A stretch of 64,000 nucleotides of DNA from Corynebacterium aurimucosum (lineage in GTDB: Bacteria; Actinomycetota; Actinomycetes; Mycobacteriales; Mycobacteriaceae), in contig NZ_CP047048.1 in the NCBI RefSeq assembly GCF_030408555.1, positions 1,054,001 to 1,118,000 of the forward strand. Reading direction: 5' to 3'. Numbering within the stretch: the first letter of the stretch is position 1; every line of letters begins with the position of its first letter. The notes beneath the pieces are model-generated. The model searched no databases. It saw only the letters and a list, made by a program, of their open reading frames with translations, and had not been told where the DNA came from. The translations under genes were made by a program, and so were the position numbers. Of the stretch, positions 18,164-27,168 are shown piece after piece.

Positions 18164-18727
18164 ATGGCGGATCTGAGCTTTGCTCGCTTTGCCTCGAATC
18201 TTGGCCAGTTCATCAAGTTTGGTCTGGTCGGCGGCTCGGGCGCGTTGGTCAACATCGCGACCTCTATCGTGGCTGCGAAATGCGGTTTGGCCTGGTTTGG
18301 CGCTACGCCGCATGACGCGATGTTCAATCTCTTCGGCACACAGTTCCACGTGCGTTGGTTCATGCTCTTTTCCACGATTGCCTTCCTCGTGGCGAATACC
18401 TGGAATTACCAGCTCAACCGCATGTGGACGTTCAAGTCCGTCAACAAGGTGTCCTGGCTACGTGGCTTTTTCCCGTTCCTCATCACGGGTATCGGCGCCT
18501 ACCTGGTCACGCTCGCGGTGCAGTACCTGCTGATGAATCCGACCTCGCCGCTGCAGTTGCCGCCGCATATTTTCGATGACTCGACGGGCTTCCGCACGAT
18601 GTACTACTGGGCCAATGCCATTTCCATCGTGGTGGCGATGCCGATTAACTTCATCTTCAATAAGCTGTGGACCTTCCGCTCGAAGCCCAAGGCACCGGTC
18701 GTGGTCCACGAGACCGAGCCGGCTTAA
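18164..18727 (+). CDS. GtrA-family membrane protein
   Basis: A 187-aa protein with four membrane helices in the GtrA pattern: FIKFGLVGGSGALVNI at the start, ANTWNYQLNRMWTFKS in the middle, and MPINFIFNKLWTFRSK at the end. GtrA proteins are thought to move polyprenyl-linked sugars across the membrane, often with a glycosyltransferase; none is adjacent here. I chose the ATG at 18164, 7 nt after AAGGG; a GTG two codons upstream is too close to it. Confidence 0.88.
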   Translation: MADLSFARFASNLGQFIKFGLVGGSGALVNIATSIVAAKCGLAWFGATPHDAMFNLFGTQFHVRWFMLFSTIAFLVANTWNYQLNRMWTFKSVNKVSWLRGFFPFLITGIGAYLVTLAVQYLLMNPTSPLQLPPHIFDDSTGFRTMYYWANAISIVVAMPINFIFNKLWTFRSKPKAPVVVHETEPA

Positions 18728-18812
18728 TATCGGCCCTTCGCCCCGCCCTTCCGCCCTGCCTGCCCTTCCGCCAACCCGCTTGCCCTTCCGCAGTGCACCT
18801 GCCCCGCGCCTG
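18728..18812. repeat. C-rich degenerate copies of the element arm
   Basis: This stretch holds four or five imperfect copies of GCCCTTCCGCC just before the first complete 62-bp element. It may be a decayed cluster of left arms. I see no gene in it. Confidence 0.45.
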
Positions 18813-18874
18813 CCCTTCGCGCTCACCAGCGTTGGCCGCCGGGGACTTTTACATGCTGCGGTGAGCGGGAAGGG
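18813..18874. repeat. 62-bp inverted-repeat element 1
   Basis: Left arm CCCTTCGCGCTCACC at 18813-18827, right arm GGTGAGCGGGAAGGG at 18860-18874 (one mismatch), 32-nt centre. First of four copies in the 498-bp gap between convergent genes (GtrA plus, membrane protein minus). No other gene is seen in that gap. Confidence 0.85.
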
Positions 18875-18894
18875 GGGCGTCGGCAAGCAATGCT

Positions 18895-18956
18895 CCCTTC
18901 GCGCTCACCGGGAACCTGGCGTGGAGGCGTGCCATCGCGCTGGTGAGCGCTTAGGG
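18895..18956. repeat. 62-bp inverted-repeat element 2
   Basis: Left arm perfect at 18895-18909; right arm GGTGAGCGCTTAGGG at 18942-18956 with two changes. Same 32-nt spacing, with a centre unrelated at first sight to copy 1. Confidence 0.8.
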
Positions 18957-18974
18957 ATGGAAGCTGGAGGCCCG

Positions 18975-19036
18975 CCCTTCGCGCTCACCGGCGTCTAAAA
19001 GAATCGCTAGTTCCCGCACACGGTGAGCGTGAAGGG
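18975..19036. repeat. 62-bp inverted-repeat element 3
   Basis: Left arm perfect at 18975-18989; right arm GGTGAGCGTGAAGGG at 19022-19036, where the change keeps a G-U pair in RNA. Centre 32 nt. Confidence 0.85.
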
Positions 19037-19135
19037 AGATGGCAGCGGAACCGGTGCCAGCGGCGCAGCAGGTACTAATGTTTCGGCAGGTGGGAGGATC
19101 ATAGCTGCGGGTTAGTGCGGTAATCGCCTGATTCT

Positions 19136-19197
19136 CCCTTTGCGCTCACCAGCGCCTGTAAAAACGAGAACCCGCCGTCCGCGGTGAGCGCGAAGGG
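19136..19197. repeat. 62-bp inverted-repeat element 4
   Basis: Left arm CCCTTTGCGCTCACC at 19136-19150, right arm perfect at 19183-19197, centre 32 nt. Ends 29 bp from the stop of the minus-strand membrane-protein gene. Confidence 0.85.
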
Positions 19198-19226
19198 CGG
19201 GAAGGGGATAGGCCGCGCAGTGCGGT

Positions 19227-19709
19227 CTAATCGTCGAGCTCGGCGTCGAGGCGGGCTTGGTCTCGACGGTGTTGATAGCGGCGGATGAAGGGTGCGAGGA
19301 TGAGGACGGTGATAGCGCCAACTGCGGCGCCGGCTAGATAAGCGGAGGGAATGTGGCCGTCAGCTGGTGCATAGGCGTTGAATGCGGTACCCGCGATCAT
19401 CGCGATTATCGGTATGAAGTAAATCGCCATCGCGGACCAATTACGGCCGACAAGCGGAGCGGCAACGCGTTTGCGCAGCCACGTAGTTCCGATGGTATTT
19501 CCTAAGACAGAAGGCACGATGACGAGGAAGCTCAGCATGCTCATCTGACCGGGGAGGACCCAGGCAAGGATGGCGGCGACAACGAACTCGAGGAACTGTG
19601 CAGGCGGCGCAGAGATGGCGTAGGCCTTGTAGAAAGTCTCGCGCTCGAATTCGTCGCGGGAAGCGCGGTCGATCTCGCGGAGCGTGTAGTTGGCAATGGC
19701 GTTAATCAT
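19227..19709 (-). CDS. small membrane protein paired with an XRE regulator
   Basis: A 160-aa protein with four predicted membrane helices and charged ends (HRRDQARLDAELDD). I do not recognise a named family. The ATG at 19709 is favoured because GGAG lies 9 nt before it and it overlaps the regulator stop by 8 bp; ATG 19718 and TTG 19724 are alternatives. The regulator-then-membrane-protein order resembles two-gene units in which a short XRE repressor controls itself and a membrane partner. Confidence 0.65.
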   Translation of the reverse strand: MINAIANYTLREIDRASRDEFERETFYKAYAISAPPAQFLEFVVAAILAWVLPGQMSMLSFLVIVPSVLGNTIGTTWLRKRVAAPLVGRNWSAMAIYFIPIIAMIAGTAFNAYAPADGHIPSAYLAGAAVGAITVLILAPFIRRYQHRRDQARLDAELDD

Positions 19710-19911
19710 GTTGTTCATCTCCAAAGACTTCTTCGACGGTTTTTCCTAGTTCGCGGCAGATGTCTAGCGCTAGGTAGACAGAGGGCGAGTAGTTGCCGCG
19801 TTCGATATTGGCGATAGTTTGGCGGGATACGCCGGCTCGTTCGGCGAGTTCGGCTTGGGACATCTCGAGCCAGCGCCGCCATTTGCGGACCATATTGTGA
19901 TGCTCGGCCAT
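19702..19911 (-). CDS. XRE-family (Cro/CI) transcriptional regulator
   Basis: A 69-aa protein that is nearly all helix-turn-helix: MSQAELAERAGVSRQTIANIE covers helices 2 and 3, and GNYSPSVYLALDICRELGKTVEEVF completes the five-helix fold. It is a minimal DNA-binding domain with no effector domain, as in YozG-type regulators. AAGGAAG stands just before the ATG. It probably represses its own promoter in the 69 bp upstream. It is the first gene of the pair. Confidence 0.85.
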   Translation of the reverse strand: MAEHHNMVRKWRRWLEMSQAELAERAGVSRQTIANIERGNYSPSVYLALDICRELGKTVEEVFGDEQHD

Positions 19912-19980
19912 GTGGCTTCCTTTACAGTATGTCGTGCTTGCGTGACCAAGTGTAAAGAATGCTTGTCATAAATTCAAGAG

Positions 19981-20826
19981 TTACATACACAAGTGCCATG
20001 TCCAATAGGGTTGCGTCACCACAGCCGGCAACGTCGGATTCCGTCCTTTGAGCTGCTCAAGCATGGTTTTGATGAGTAGAACGGCGTCGTCGAGGTGGTA
20101 GCGGATATCGTCAGCAGTAAAGCGCAAAACCGTATACCCATGAGCTACTGCTGCGTTCTGTTTCGAGCGATCTGCCTGAAACGCACGACTATGTTTGTGG
20201 TGCTCCCAGCCGTCGACCTCCACGATGAGTTTGCCAATCTTCAGGTCAAAGCGGTAGCCCGCAATGAGCGCGTTGTGCTCAGGAAAGATTCCGTCTGCGC
20301 TAAGGCCTCGACTGAGCTGGCGCTCCGGCACGCTGTCCGTACCGATGGGCGTGCGGCGTATCGTCTCTTTCAAACGCCGAGGGACCCGACGCATTCTCCA
20401 CCGGTCATTGTCCAAACGCTCAGGGCCAGTCTTGCCGCGATAATTTTCTTCCAGCAGTTGTCTGCAGTTAGCGGCCATACGACGAGCTGCCCACAGCACC
20501 TGAACAACAGGCAGGCCATTTACCTTTGCAGTAGCCGCCAGGCGTGAATGTGTCACCCGAAAATTCTTGCCCTTGAGCGTGCGCGGACCTTCGGCTTCCA
20601 GTGGAAAGGTCAGCTTCCTCCCCAAGTGAATCTCCTGCGCGGTCTTGCCCGTGAAATGTATTCGACTGAGCCCGTGCGCCAGAGCCCGCGCCACAGCTAG
20701 CGGCGACCACTCGTCGCTATAAATCCCACGGTGCACGCGAAAGAGCGTCCCCGCGCGAAGCTTCCGCCTGATTGCCTCCTTGCTCAAGCCTTGCGCGCGA
20801 AGCTCCGCGGTCGTCCATGCCTTCAT
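19981..20826 (-). CDS. AbiEi-antitoxin-like N-terminal domain plus DUF559 nuclease-like domain
   Basis: A 281-aa two-domain protein. The N-terminus (WTTAELRAQGLSKEAIRRKLRAG then LFRVHRGIYS) is the winged-helix domain found in AbiEi-type antitoxins. The C-terminus (FDLKIGKLIVEVDGWEHHKHS, residues about 190-265, ending in VLRFTADDI) is DUF559, related to Vsr-type restriction-fold nucleases, with the D...EVD core acidic residues. This fusion is common and scattered in actinobacteria; its role is unproven. No AbiEii-type nucleotidyltransferase toxin lies next to it. ATG 20826 is chosen over an upstream TTG. Confidence 0.75.
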   Translation of the reverse strand: MKAWTTAELRAQGLSKEAIRRKLRAGTLFRVHRGIYSDEWSPLAVARALAHGLSRIHFTGKTAQEIHLGRKLTFPLEAEGPRTLKGKNFRVTHSRLAATAKVNGLPVVQVLWAARRMAANCRQLLEENYRGKTGPERLDNDRWRMRRVPRRLKETIRRTPIGTDSVPERQLSRGLSADGIFPEHNALIAGYRFDLKIGKLIVEVDGWEHHKHSRAFQADRSKQNAAVAHGYTVLRFTADDIRYHLDDAVLLIKTMLEQLKGRNPTLPAVVTQPYWTWHLCM

Positions 20827-20963
20827 GACGCTCAAGGTATGCAGTGCTTAACGACGCGTCGAGGGTCAATTTCCCGCCTGTGGATAACTCAGCCCCGAGA
20901 CGCTGATTTCGGCGGTAAAGGTTGTCGTGTCCGCAATTTAGGTAGTCTTACTTCCCTTAAAAC

Positions 20964-21025
20964 CTCTTCGCGCTCACAGGCAGCCTTGAAAAAGCTGCCC
21001 GATCGATGTCGGTGAGCGCGAAGGA
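20964..21025. repeat. 62-bp inverted-repeat element 5
   Basis: Left arm CTCTTCGCGCTCACA at 20964-20978 (diverged), right arm GGTGAGCGCGAAGGA at 21011-21025, centre 32 nt. First of three copies in the 481-bp gap 20827-21307, which holds no gene I can support. Confidence 0.78.
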
Positions 21026-21065
21026 TCGGGAGGGGCATTGGATATGACGGCTTCGGGGCCGCGTA

Positions 21066-21127
21066 CCCTTCGCACTCACGAGGAGGCCTCGGCCGTTGTG
21101 CTAGCCATCGTTGGTGAGCGCGAAGGG
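21066..21127. repeat. 62-bp inverted-repeat element 6
   Basis: Left arm CCCTTCGCACTCACG at 21066-21080, right arm perfect at 21113-21127, centre 32 nt. Confidence 0.8.
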
Positions 21128-21178
21128 GTGGAGCTGCGGTGTGAAGGCGCGTGCTTAGGGGATTATTCACGCGCTATG

Positions 21179-21241
21179 CCCTTCGCGGCCACGGGGGAGC
21201 GGGGAAGCAGCGCGACGTCGTGCGCCGGTGAGCGCGAAGGG
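21179..21241. repeat. 63-bp inverted-repeat element 7
   Basis: Left arm CCCTTCGCGGCCACG at 21179-21193, right arm perfect at 21227-21241, centre 33 nt. Right-arm remnants (GCGCGAAGGG near 21288) follow before the permease stop. Confidence 0.75.
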
Positions 21242-21307
21242 AAGGAGGGGCCCGGTAGTGAGGCGCAGCGCGAGGGGGAGAGGGGCGGCGCGAAGGGTGT
21301 GGGCCGG

Positions 21308-22738
21308 CTAGCGGGCCTCGAGCTCCTCGGCCGTAGGTAGGGGCAGGCGAGACGTCGGGGCGATACCGCGGGCCTTGGCGTTGATGACACCTGCAACTGC
21401 GAGTACCGCGAACATAGTGGCGGCGGAGAAGAGTTGGATGCGGGCTGAGGCGTCACTAAGCATGAGCACCGCGATGGCTGCGAAGAGGGCTAACGCGAAC
21501 CACGTGAGGTAGGGGTAGGCCCACATTCGCACCGGCAGTGGGTGGATGGCCTCGAGCTGGGGGCGCAGGCGCAACTGGCTCACCGCGATGAACACCCACA
21601 CGATAAGCAGCGAGGCTCCAGCGGCATTGAGCATGAAGGACAGCAGCCACCCGGTATCCGCATAGTTCAGGACGACCATCACCGCGGAAAGAATGACAGA
21701 CAGCGCGATGGCCGCAGTCGGGACGCCGCGGCGGTCGGTGGCGGCGAAGAGCTTGGGCGCCTCACCGCGGGAGGCCAGCGAGTGCATCATGCGCGAAGAA
21801 GCGTAAATCTGCGCGTTGAAAGCGGAAAGCAGTGCGAGAACGATGACTACTTCCATGATGGCTGCCGCGCCTGGGATTCCCGCGCGGTCCAAGACCATGG
21901 TGAACGGCGACTCGGCGGCCGACTGCGCGGAGCCGAGCGAGGAATAGGGCAGGAGAAAGGTGATGACGAGGACAGAGCCCAGGTAGAACACCGAAATGCG
22001 GGTAATTGTAGTGCGCACGGCGTTGACGAGGGATTTCTCGGGATCCTCGGATTCCGCCGCAGCGATGGCGACGACCTCGATGCCACCGAAGGCGAAAGCT
22101 ACGGCGAGCAGGCCGGCGGCCACACCACCGAGGCCGTTGGGCATGAAGCCGTCGGCAAGAAAGACAGATGTGCCGATGAAGGTATGGCCGGGAAGCAGTC
22201 CGAAAATCAATAGTGCGCCGATAATGAGGAAAGCAATGATGACGGCAACCTTAATGAAGGCGAACCAGTACTCGAACTCGCCGAACAAGCGCACGCGCAA
22301 AAGGTTGATGGTTCCGAAGAGTGCCACGCAGATGGCAGCGGGGATCCAGGGCGGGCAGTTAAACCACGCGCCGATGAATCCGGCGGCGCCGGTGATTTCC
22401 GCGCCAAGGACAGCGACGGTGGCGAGCCAGTAAATCCAGCCCTGCGTAAAGCCTGCCCAGCGGCCGATGCCGTGCTCCGCGTATTCGGAAAAGGAGCCGG
22501 ATGCGGGGATGACCGTGCCCATCTCACCGAGCATCTGCATGACTAGGATGGCAAGGAAACCAGCGATGAGGTAGGCCAAAAGGACCGCGGGGCCAGCGGC
22601 AGAAATGCCTACACCGGTGCCTAAGAAAAGGCCAGCGCCAATGGTGGAGCCCAGCCCCATCATGGTCAGGTGGCGGACCTTCAAGCCGCTGCCGAGTGAG
22701 CGAGAGGAGGAATCGTTTTGAGCAGTCACCTTTAGCAT
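21308..22738 (-). CDS. APC-superfamily amino-acid permease
   Basis: A 476-aa transporter with about 12 helices. The N-terminal LKVRHLTMMGLGSTIGAGLF and the FAFGGIEVVAIAAAESEDPEKS loop are typical of the AroP/GabP/ProY group of proton-coupled amino-acid permeases. It is a paralogue of the permease at 23.9-25.2 kb: both share RHLTMMGLGS, FGGIE and LLSAFNAQIYA. The start is uncertain: ATG 22738 fits the family, and an in-frame ATG at 22768 adds ten basic residues. Substrate not determinable. Confidence 0.85.
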   Translation of the reverse strand: MLKVTAQNDSSSRSLGSGLKVRHLTMMGLGSTIGAGLFLGTGVGISAAGPAVLLAYLIAGFLAILVMQMLGEMGTVIPASGSFSEYAEHGIGRWAGFTQGWIYWLATVAVLGAEITGAAGFIGAWFNCPPWIPAAICVALFGTINLLRVRLFGEFEYWFAFIKVAVIIAFLIIGALLIFGLLPGHTFIGTSVFLADGFMPNGLGGVAAGLLAVAFAFGGIEVVAIAAAESEDPEKSLVNAVRTTITRISVFYLGSVLVITFLLPYSSLGSAQSAAESPFTMVLDRAGIPGAAAIMEVVIVLALLSAFNAQIYASSRMMHSLASRGEAPKLFAATDRRGVPTAAIALSVILSAVMVVLNYADTGWLLSFMLNAAGASLLIVWVFIAVSQLRLRPQLEAIHPLPVRMWAYPYLTWFALALFAAIAVLMLSDASARIQLFSAATMFAVLAVAGVINAKARGIAPTSRLPLPTAEELEAR

Positions 22739-22825
22739 TCTAGGCCGCGGCTGTCGGCGGTAGGGCATCGAGGGGTGCCCGTGGCGCAGGGACGTGGGCG
22801 AGGGAATGAATCTGGGATCACGAAA

Positions 22826-22847
22826 GGCCCCCGCAGAAACGGGGGCC
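22826..22847 (-). terminator. Rho-independent terminator of dapD
   Basis: On the minus strand GGCCCCCG, loop TTTCTG, CGGGGGCC, then TTTCG. It starts 14 bp after the dapD stop and is the only strong stem in the gap. Confidence 0.75.
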
Positions 22848-22861
22848 TCAAGCAGCAGCGC

Positions 22862-23833
22862 TTAGTTCTTGTGCAGGTCCTCGTTGAGAGCCACAGCCTC
22901 AGACTTCCAATCGACGGCCTCGACGGCGCCGGTCACGGAGTTGCGGCGCAGCAGCACGCCGGAAACACCAGAGAGCTTGGAGCCCTTGATGGTCTCGCCC
23001 TCAGACAGGCCTAGGGCCGCCGCGATCTTGCCAAAGACGGCAATCTTGGTGCCGGCGGTGACGTAGAGACCGGCTTCGACGACGGCGTCGTCGCCAAGCG
23101 AAATGCCCACGCCGGAGTTCGCGCCGAGCAGGCAGCGCTCACCGATGGAGATGACCTCCTTGCCGCCACCGGACAGGGTGCCCATGATGGAGGTGCCGCC
23201 GCCGATATCGGAGCCATCGCCCACGACGACGCCTGCGGAAATACGGCCCTCGACCATGGAGGCGCCCAGGGTGCCGGCGTTGAAGTTGACGAAGCCCTCG
23301 TGCATCACGGTCGTGCCCTCAGCGAGGTGGGCACCTAGGCGAACGCGGTCCGCGTCACCAATGCGCACGCCGGAGGGGACAACGTAGTCCACCATGCGCG
23401 GGAACTTATCGACGGAGTAGACGACGACCGGGCCGCGGGAAGCGAGGCGGCCGCGGACCATCTGGAAATCGGCAACCGCGCAGGGGCCGTAGTTGGTCCA
23501 CACGACGTTGGCCAGCTTGCCGAAGATCCCGTCTACGTTCAGGCCGTGAGGCTTGACTGCGCGGTGGGAGAGCAGGTGCAGGCGCAGGTAGGCGTCGTAG
23601 GTGTCGGCGGGAGCCTCGTCCAGATCCTTGATGGAGGTCTCCACCGCGATGCGGGCGACGCCGCGCTCTTCGTCAGGGCCCACCAGATCAGCGAATTGCT
23701 GCGGAACCTCCTCCAAGCGCTCGGTGCCGCTGGCTTCTACAGAGATATCGGTGTGAACTGCGGGGAACCAGACGTCCAGGACGGTGCCGTCGTGGGTAAT
23801 GGTTGCCAGGCCGCGTGCGGATGCTGAAGTCAT
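22862..23833 (-). CDS. dapD: tetrahydrodipicolinate N-succinyltransferase
   Basis: DapD adds succinyl from succinyl-CoA to tetrahydrodipicolinate, opening the succinylase branch. The 323-aa protein is the actinobacterial form: an N-terminal mixed domain, then a left-handed beta-helix of hexapeptide repeats from about residue 165 to 275 ([48 protein letters not shown]). Length and pattern match Rv1201c. It is divergent from dapE with one permease gene between them. Confidence 0.94.
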   Translation of the reverse strand: MTSASARGLATITHDGTVLDVWFPAVHTDISVEASGTERLEEVPQQFADLVGPDEERGVARIAVETSIKDLDEAPADTYDAYLRLHLLSHRAVKPHGLNVDGIFGKLANVVWTNYGPCAVADFQMVRGRLASRGPVVVYSVDKFPRMVDYVVPSGVRIGDADRVRLGAHLAEGTTVMHEGFVNFNAGTLGASMVEGRISAGVVVGDGSDIGGGTSIMGTLSGGGKEVISIGERCLLGANSGVGISLGDDAVVEAGLYVTAGTKIAVFGKIAAALGLSEGETIKGSKLSGVSGVLLRRNSVTGAVEAVDWKSEAVALNEDLHKN

Positions 23834-23851
23834 AGGCTCACACCCTAGCAG

Positions 23852-25210
23852 TTACGCGTCCGCCGCGCGCCTTGAGTTACCCGGAAGTAGGTGGAATATC
23901 ACAACCAGGGCCACGGTCAGGATGAGGACGGCGAGGACTTGGTTGCGGGCGGAGGGATCGAAAAGCATGAGAATTGTAAGACCCACCAGCGCCAGGGCGG
24001 TGATCCATGGCAGCCACGGGAAGCCCGGAACACGCAGCGTGGTGAGCTCTCCATTGGCTTTCATCTGAGGGTGCAGCTTGATGTAGGAAGCCACGATGAA
24101 GCACCAGATGATCAGCAAGCAACCGCCCACCGCGTTGAAGAGGAAGGCCAGAAGTCCCGGCGGGTTCCAGTACTGCAGAGCTACCGATGCAAAGGCGAAG
24201 ACGATGGAGAGCACCACCGCATAAATGGGGGAGCCGGAGGCGTTGGTCTTCAAAAAGACGTGGTGCGCGCTGTGGTCCTTAGCCATGTCATAGACCAAGC
24301 GGGAGGTGGCGTAGATCTGCGCGTTGAAGGCGGAGAGCAGCGCCAGGGCAATGATCGCCTCCATGAATCCCGCGGCGAAGGGGATTTTCGCGGCCGCAAG
24401 GACCAACGTGAAGGGCGAGTCCGCGGCCACATCGGCGTCCTGGATAGAGCTGAAAGGCAAGGCCATGGTGATGACCAGAATGGAGCCGATGTAGAAGACC
24501 ATGATGCGCACGATGATGGCGCGCACGGCAGTGGCCACGTTGTGTGCGGGGTCTTCGGACTCAGCTGCGGCAATGGTGACCAGTTCGATGCCACCGAATG
24601 CGAAAGCCACGGCGAGCAGGCCGGCAGCAAAGCCGGGGCCGCCATTGGGGAGGAAGTTCTCCGTAAAGTTGTGGCCCGCCACCGAGAGAACCATACCCGG
24701 CAGGATGCCCAGTGCCATGAGCACGCCGATGCCGAGGAAGGCCACGATGGTGGCAACCTTGATGATGGCGAACCAGAACTCGAATTCGCCGAAGCCGCCC
24801 ACGGCGGCAAAGTTGACGATGGCGAAGAGAATTACGGCCACCAATGCTGGAATCCAGGGGTCTACCCCGAACCAGTTGGAGACGATTGCCGCGGCACCAG
24901 TAATCTCTGCGCCCATCACCATGACCAGCATGAACCAGTAAATCCAGCCCAGCGTGAACCGCGCCCACGGCCCGAAAGCCTGGCCCGCATAAGTGGAGAA
25001 AGCACCCAACGAAGGGCGGGCGGCAGCCATCTCACCGAGCATCCACATCACCAAGGCGATGAGCACACCAGCCACCGCATAGGAAATAAGGACGGAAGTG
25101 CCGGAGACCTGGATGCCCAGGCCGACGCCCAGGAAGAGGCCCGCGCCCACCGCGGAGCCGAGCCCCATCATGGTGAGGTGGCGGGTTTTGAGTTGAGTGG
25201 CCGCAGCCAT
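23852..25210 (-). CDS. APC-superfamily amino-acid permease
   Basis: A 452-aa permease with about 12 helices and the motifs TRHLTMMGLGSAVGAGLFLG, FAFGGIELVTIAAAESEDP and LLSAFNAQIYATSR. I take the ATG at 25210 because AAGGTGA lies 8 nt before it; a frame open further upstream (to 25432) runs antisense to dapE and has no support. It resembles the permease at 21.3 kb, and the pair flanks dapD, so they may be an old duplication. Its substrate is unknown. Confidence 0.87.
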   Translation of the reverse strand: MAAATQLKTRHLTMMGLGSAVGAGLFLGVGLGIQVSGTSVLISYAVAGVLIALVMWMLGEMAAARPSLGAFSTYAGQAFGPWARFTLGWIYWFMLVMVMGAEITGAAAIVSNWFGVDPWIPALVAVILFAIVNFAAVGGFGEFEFWFAIIKVATIVAFLGIGVLMALGILPGMVLSVAGHNFTENFLPNGGPGFAAGLLAVAFAFGGIELVTIAAAESEDPAHNVATAVRAIIVRIMVFYIGSILVITMALPFSSIQDADVAADSPFTLVLAAAKIPFAAGFMEAIIALALLSAFNAQIYATSRLVYDMAKDHSAHHVFLKTNASGSPIYAVVLSIVFAFASVALQYWNPPGLLAFLFNAVGGCLLIIWCFIVASYIKLHPQMKANGELTTLRVPGFPWLPWITALALVGLTILMLFDPSARNQVLAVLILTVALVVIFHLLPGNSRRAADA

Positions 25211-25301
25211 AGGGAAATCACCTTCAACGCTGTTGATTGTTTGCAACGGGAAGTACTTTACGCAATGCACTAAGCAACCGGGGGCGCTAGCATGGCGGGT
25301 T

Positions 25302-26390
25302 GTGACTTTAAATCTCTTCTCCGATCCCATTGAGCTGACCAAGGCCTTGGTGGATATCCCCAGCCCTTCACACCACGAGCAAGCGATCGCCGCTGCGGTC
25401 GAAGAGGCTCTGCGTGGTCTGGACCAGAGCAAAGTAGAGGTGGAACGCTACGGTAACACCGTCTGTGCCCGGACGAATCGGGGCTTCGAAAGCCGCGTGG
25501 TCCTCGCCGGCCACATCGATACCGTGCCCCTGGCCGATAACGTGCCCCACACCATGTCGGAGGACGGCGCCACCATGTATGGCTGCGGCACCGTTGACAT
25601 GAAGTCCGGCATGGCTGTCTACCTCAACGCTTTTGCGCAGCTGTACAACTCCGATGAGCTCAAGCACGATCTCACGGTTATTGCCTATGAGGGCGAGGAG
25701 GTCGCCACCGAATTCAACGGCCTGGGCCACCTGCAAAAAGATCACCCGGAGTGGTTGCAGGGGGACCTGGCGCTGCTGGGTGAGCCTTCCGGCGCCATGA
25801 TCGAGGCCGGCTGCCAGGGCACCATCCGCGTGCGCGTTACCGCCCACGGTACCCGCGCGCACTCGGCACGCGCCTGGCTCGGCTCCAATGCGGCGCATAC
25901 CTTGGCACCGGTGATGCTCAACGTGGCCAACTACCAGCCGCGCGACGTCGAGATAGACGGCTGCACCTACAAGGAAGGCCTCAACATCGTCCACCTCGAA
26001 TCCGGCGTGGCCACCAATACCATCCCGGATGAGGCCTGGATGTTCGTCAACTTCCGCTTTGCCCCTGACCGCAGCTCCGAGGAGGCGCTGGCGCACCTGA
26101 TGGAGGTCCTCGGCGAGCACGAGAACATCACCGTGGAGGTCGATGACATCGCGGGTGCAGCCTTGCCCGGTTTGGGCCAGCCGGCGGCACGCGCGCTTGT
26201 CGACGCCGTCGGCGGCAACGTCCGCGCCAAGTATGGTTGGACCGATGTGGCCCGTTTCTCCGAGATGGGGACCCCAGCCGTCAATTTCGGCGCTGGGGAT
26301 CCGGGCTTTGCCCATAAGAAGGACGAGCAAGTGCCCGTCGTTCAGATCACCGAAGTCTCGACCGCACTCTTGAATTACCTGAAGGGATAA
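25302..26390 (+). CDS. dapE: succinyl-diaminopimelate desuccinylase
   Basis: DapE hydrolyses N-succinyl-LL-DAP to succinate and LL-DAP. The 362-aa M20-type metallohydrolase shows its zinc ligands and catalytic residues in order: AGHIDTVP, GCGTVDMKSGMAVYL, YEGEEVATEFNG, the dimer-domain GTRAHSARAWLG, and a C-terminal GAGDPGFAHKKDE. I start it at GTG 25302, where similarity begins (VTLNLFSDPIELTKALVDIPS); there is no clear SD, so the mRNA may be nearly leaderless. The frame is open 35 codons further up without family similarity. Confidence 0.92.
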   Translation: MTLNLFSDPIELTKALVDIPSPSHHEQAIAAAVEEALRGLDQSKVEVERYGNTVCARTNRGFESRVVLAGHIDTVPLADNVPHTMSEDGATMYGCGTVDMKSGMAVYLNAFAQLYNSDELKHDLTVIAYEGEEVATEFNGLGHLQKDHPEWLQGDLALLGEPSGAMIEAGCQGTIRVRVTAHGTRAHSARAWLGSNAAHTLAPVMLNVANYQPRDVEIDGCTYKEGLNIVHLESGVATNTIPDEAWMFVNFRFAPDRSSEEALAHLMEVLGEHENITVEVDDIAGAALPGLGQPAARALVDAVGGNVRAKYGWTDVARFSEMGTPAVNFGAGDPGFAHKKDEQVPVVQITEVSTALLNYLKG

Positions 26391-26397
26391 GACCACT

Positions 26398-27168
26398 ATG
26401 ACGCCTGAGCAACTGCGCACTCTGCGCGGACCTCTTCTCGTGCGCACTGCTGGAGAGCAGTCCTCCACCTTTGACCAGCGCCTGCTGCAGTCCGGTGCGG
26501 ATCATGAGTGGCAGCACGCCGATCCCTGGCGCGTCCTGCGCATTCAGGGCGAGTTCGTGGACGGCTTTGACGCGCTGGCCAAGCTGCCCAAGGCCGTGAC
26601 CGTCTTCGGCTCTGCGCGCACCCCGGAGGATGATCCGAATTACCAGCTGGGCGTTGCCTTGGGCCGCCGCCTAGTAGAGGCCAAGTACGCCGTTATCACC
26701 GGCGGCGGCCCCGGCATCATGGAGGCGGCCAACCGCGGCGCGCATGAGGCCGGCGGACTGTCTGTGGGCTTAGGCATCGAGCTGCCGCACGAGCAGGGCC
26801 TGAACCCCTACGTCGATCTTGGCCTGAACTTCCGCTACTTCTTCGCGCGCAAGACCATGTTCCTCAAGTACTCCCAGGCCTTCATCTGCCTACCGGGTGG
26901 CATGGGCACCATGGATGAGTTCTTCGAAGTCATGTGCATGGTCCAAACCGGTAAGGTGACCAACTATCCCATCGTGCTCATGGGCACCGAATATTGGTCC
27001 GGCTTGGTGGAGTGGATGAAGAAAACCTTGGCCGAGGGCGGGTTCATCAACCCTGAAGACCTTGATCTCTTCTTGATCACCGACGATATCGACGAAGCCG
27101 TCGCCCACATCTTGGCCGCGCACAAGGTGATGTCGGACAAGCGCTTGCGGGAGCAAGAAAACAAGTGA
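26398..27168 (+). CDS. LOG-family (TIGR00730) nucleotide-binding protein
   Basis: A 256-aa Rossmann-fold protein. The LOG signature PGGxGTxxE appears as LPGGMGTMDEFFE (about residues 165-177), and GGGPGIMEAANRGAHEAGG binds phosphate. The family includes cytokinin riboside 5'-phosphate phosphoribohydrolases and PpnN-type nucleotide hydrolases. The M. tuberculosis counterpart at this place is Rv1205. It lies 7 bp after dapE and overlaps folP by 4 bp. Confidence 0.87.
   Translation: MTPEQLRTLRGPLLVRTAGEQSSTFDQRLLQSGADHEWQHADPWRVLRIQGEFVDGFDALAKLPKAVTVFGSARTPEDDPNYQLGVALGRRLVEAKYAVITGGGPGIMEAANRGAHEAGGLSVGLGIELPHEQGLNPYVDLGLNFRYFFARKTMFLKYSQAFICLPGGMGTMDEFFEVMCMVQTGKVTNYPIVLMGTEYWSGLVEWMKKTLAEGGFINPEDLDLFLITDDIDEAVAHILAAHKVMSDKRLREQENK

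Noticed and set aside
18813..21241. CRISPR array
   Set aside because: Arms are inverted rather than direct repeats, units are not regularly spaced from each other, and no cas gene is present.
23891..25273. 460-codon plus-strand frame opposite the permease gene
   Set aside because: Antisense shadow, His/Gly/Arg-rich with no hydrophobic or catalytic pattern.
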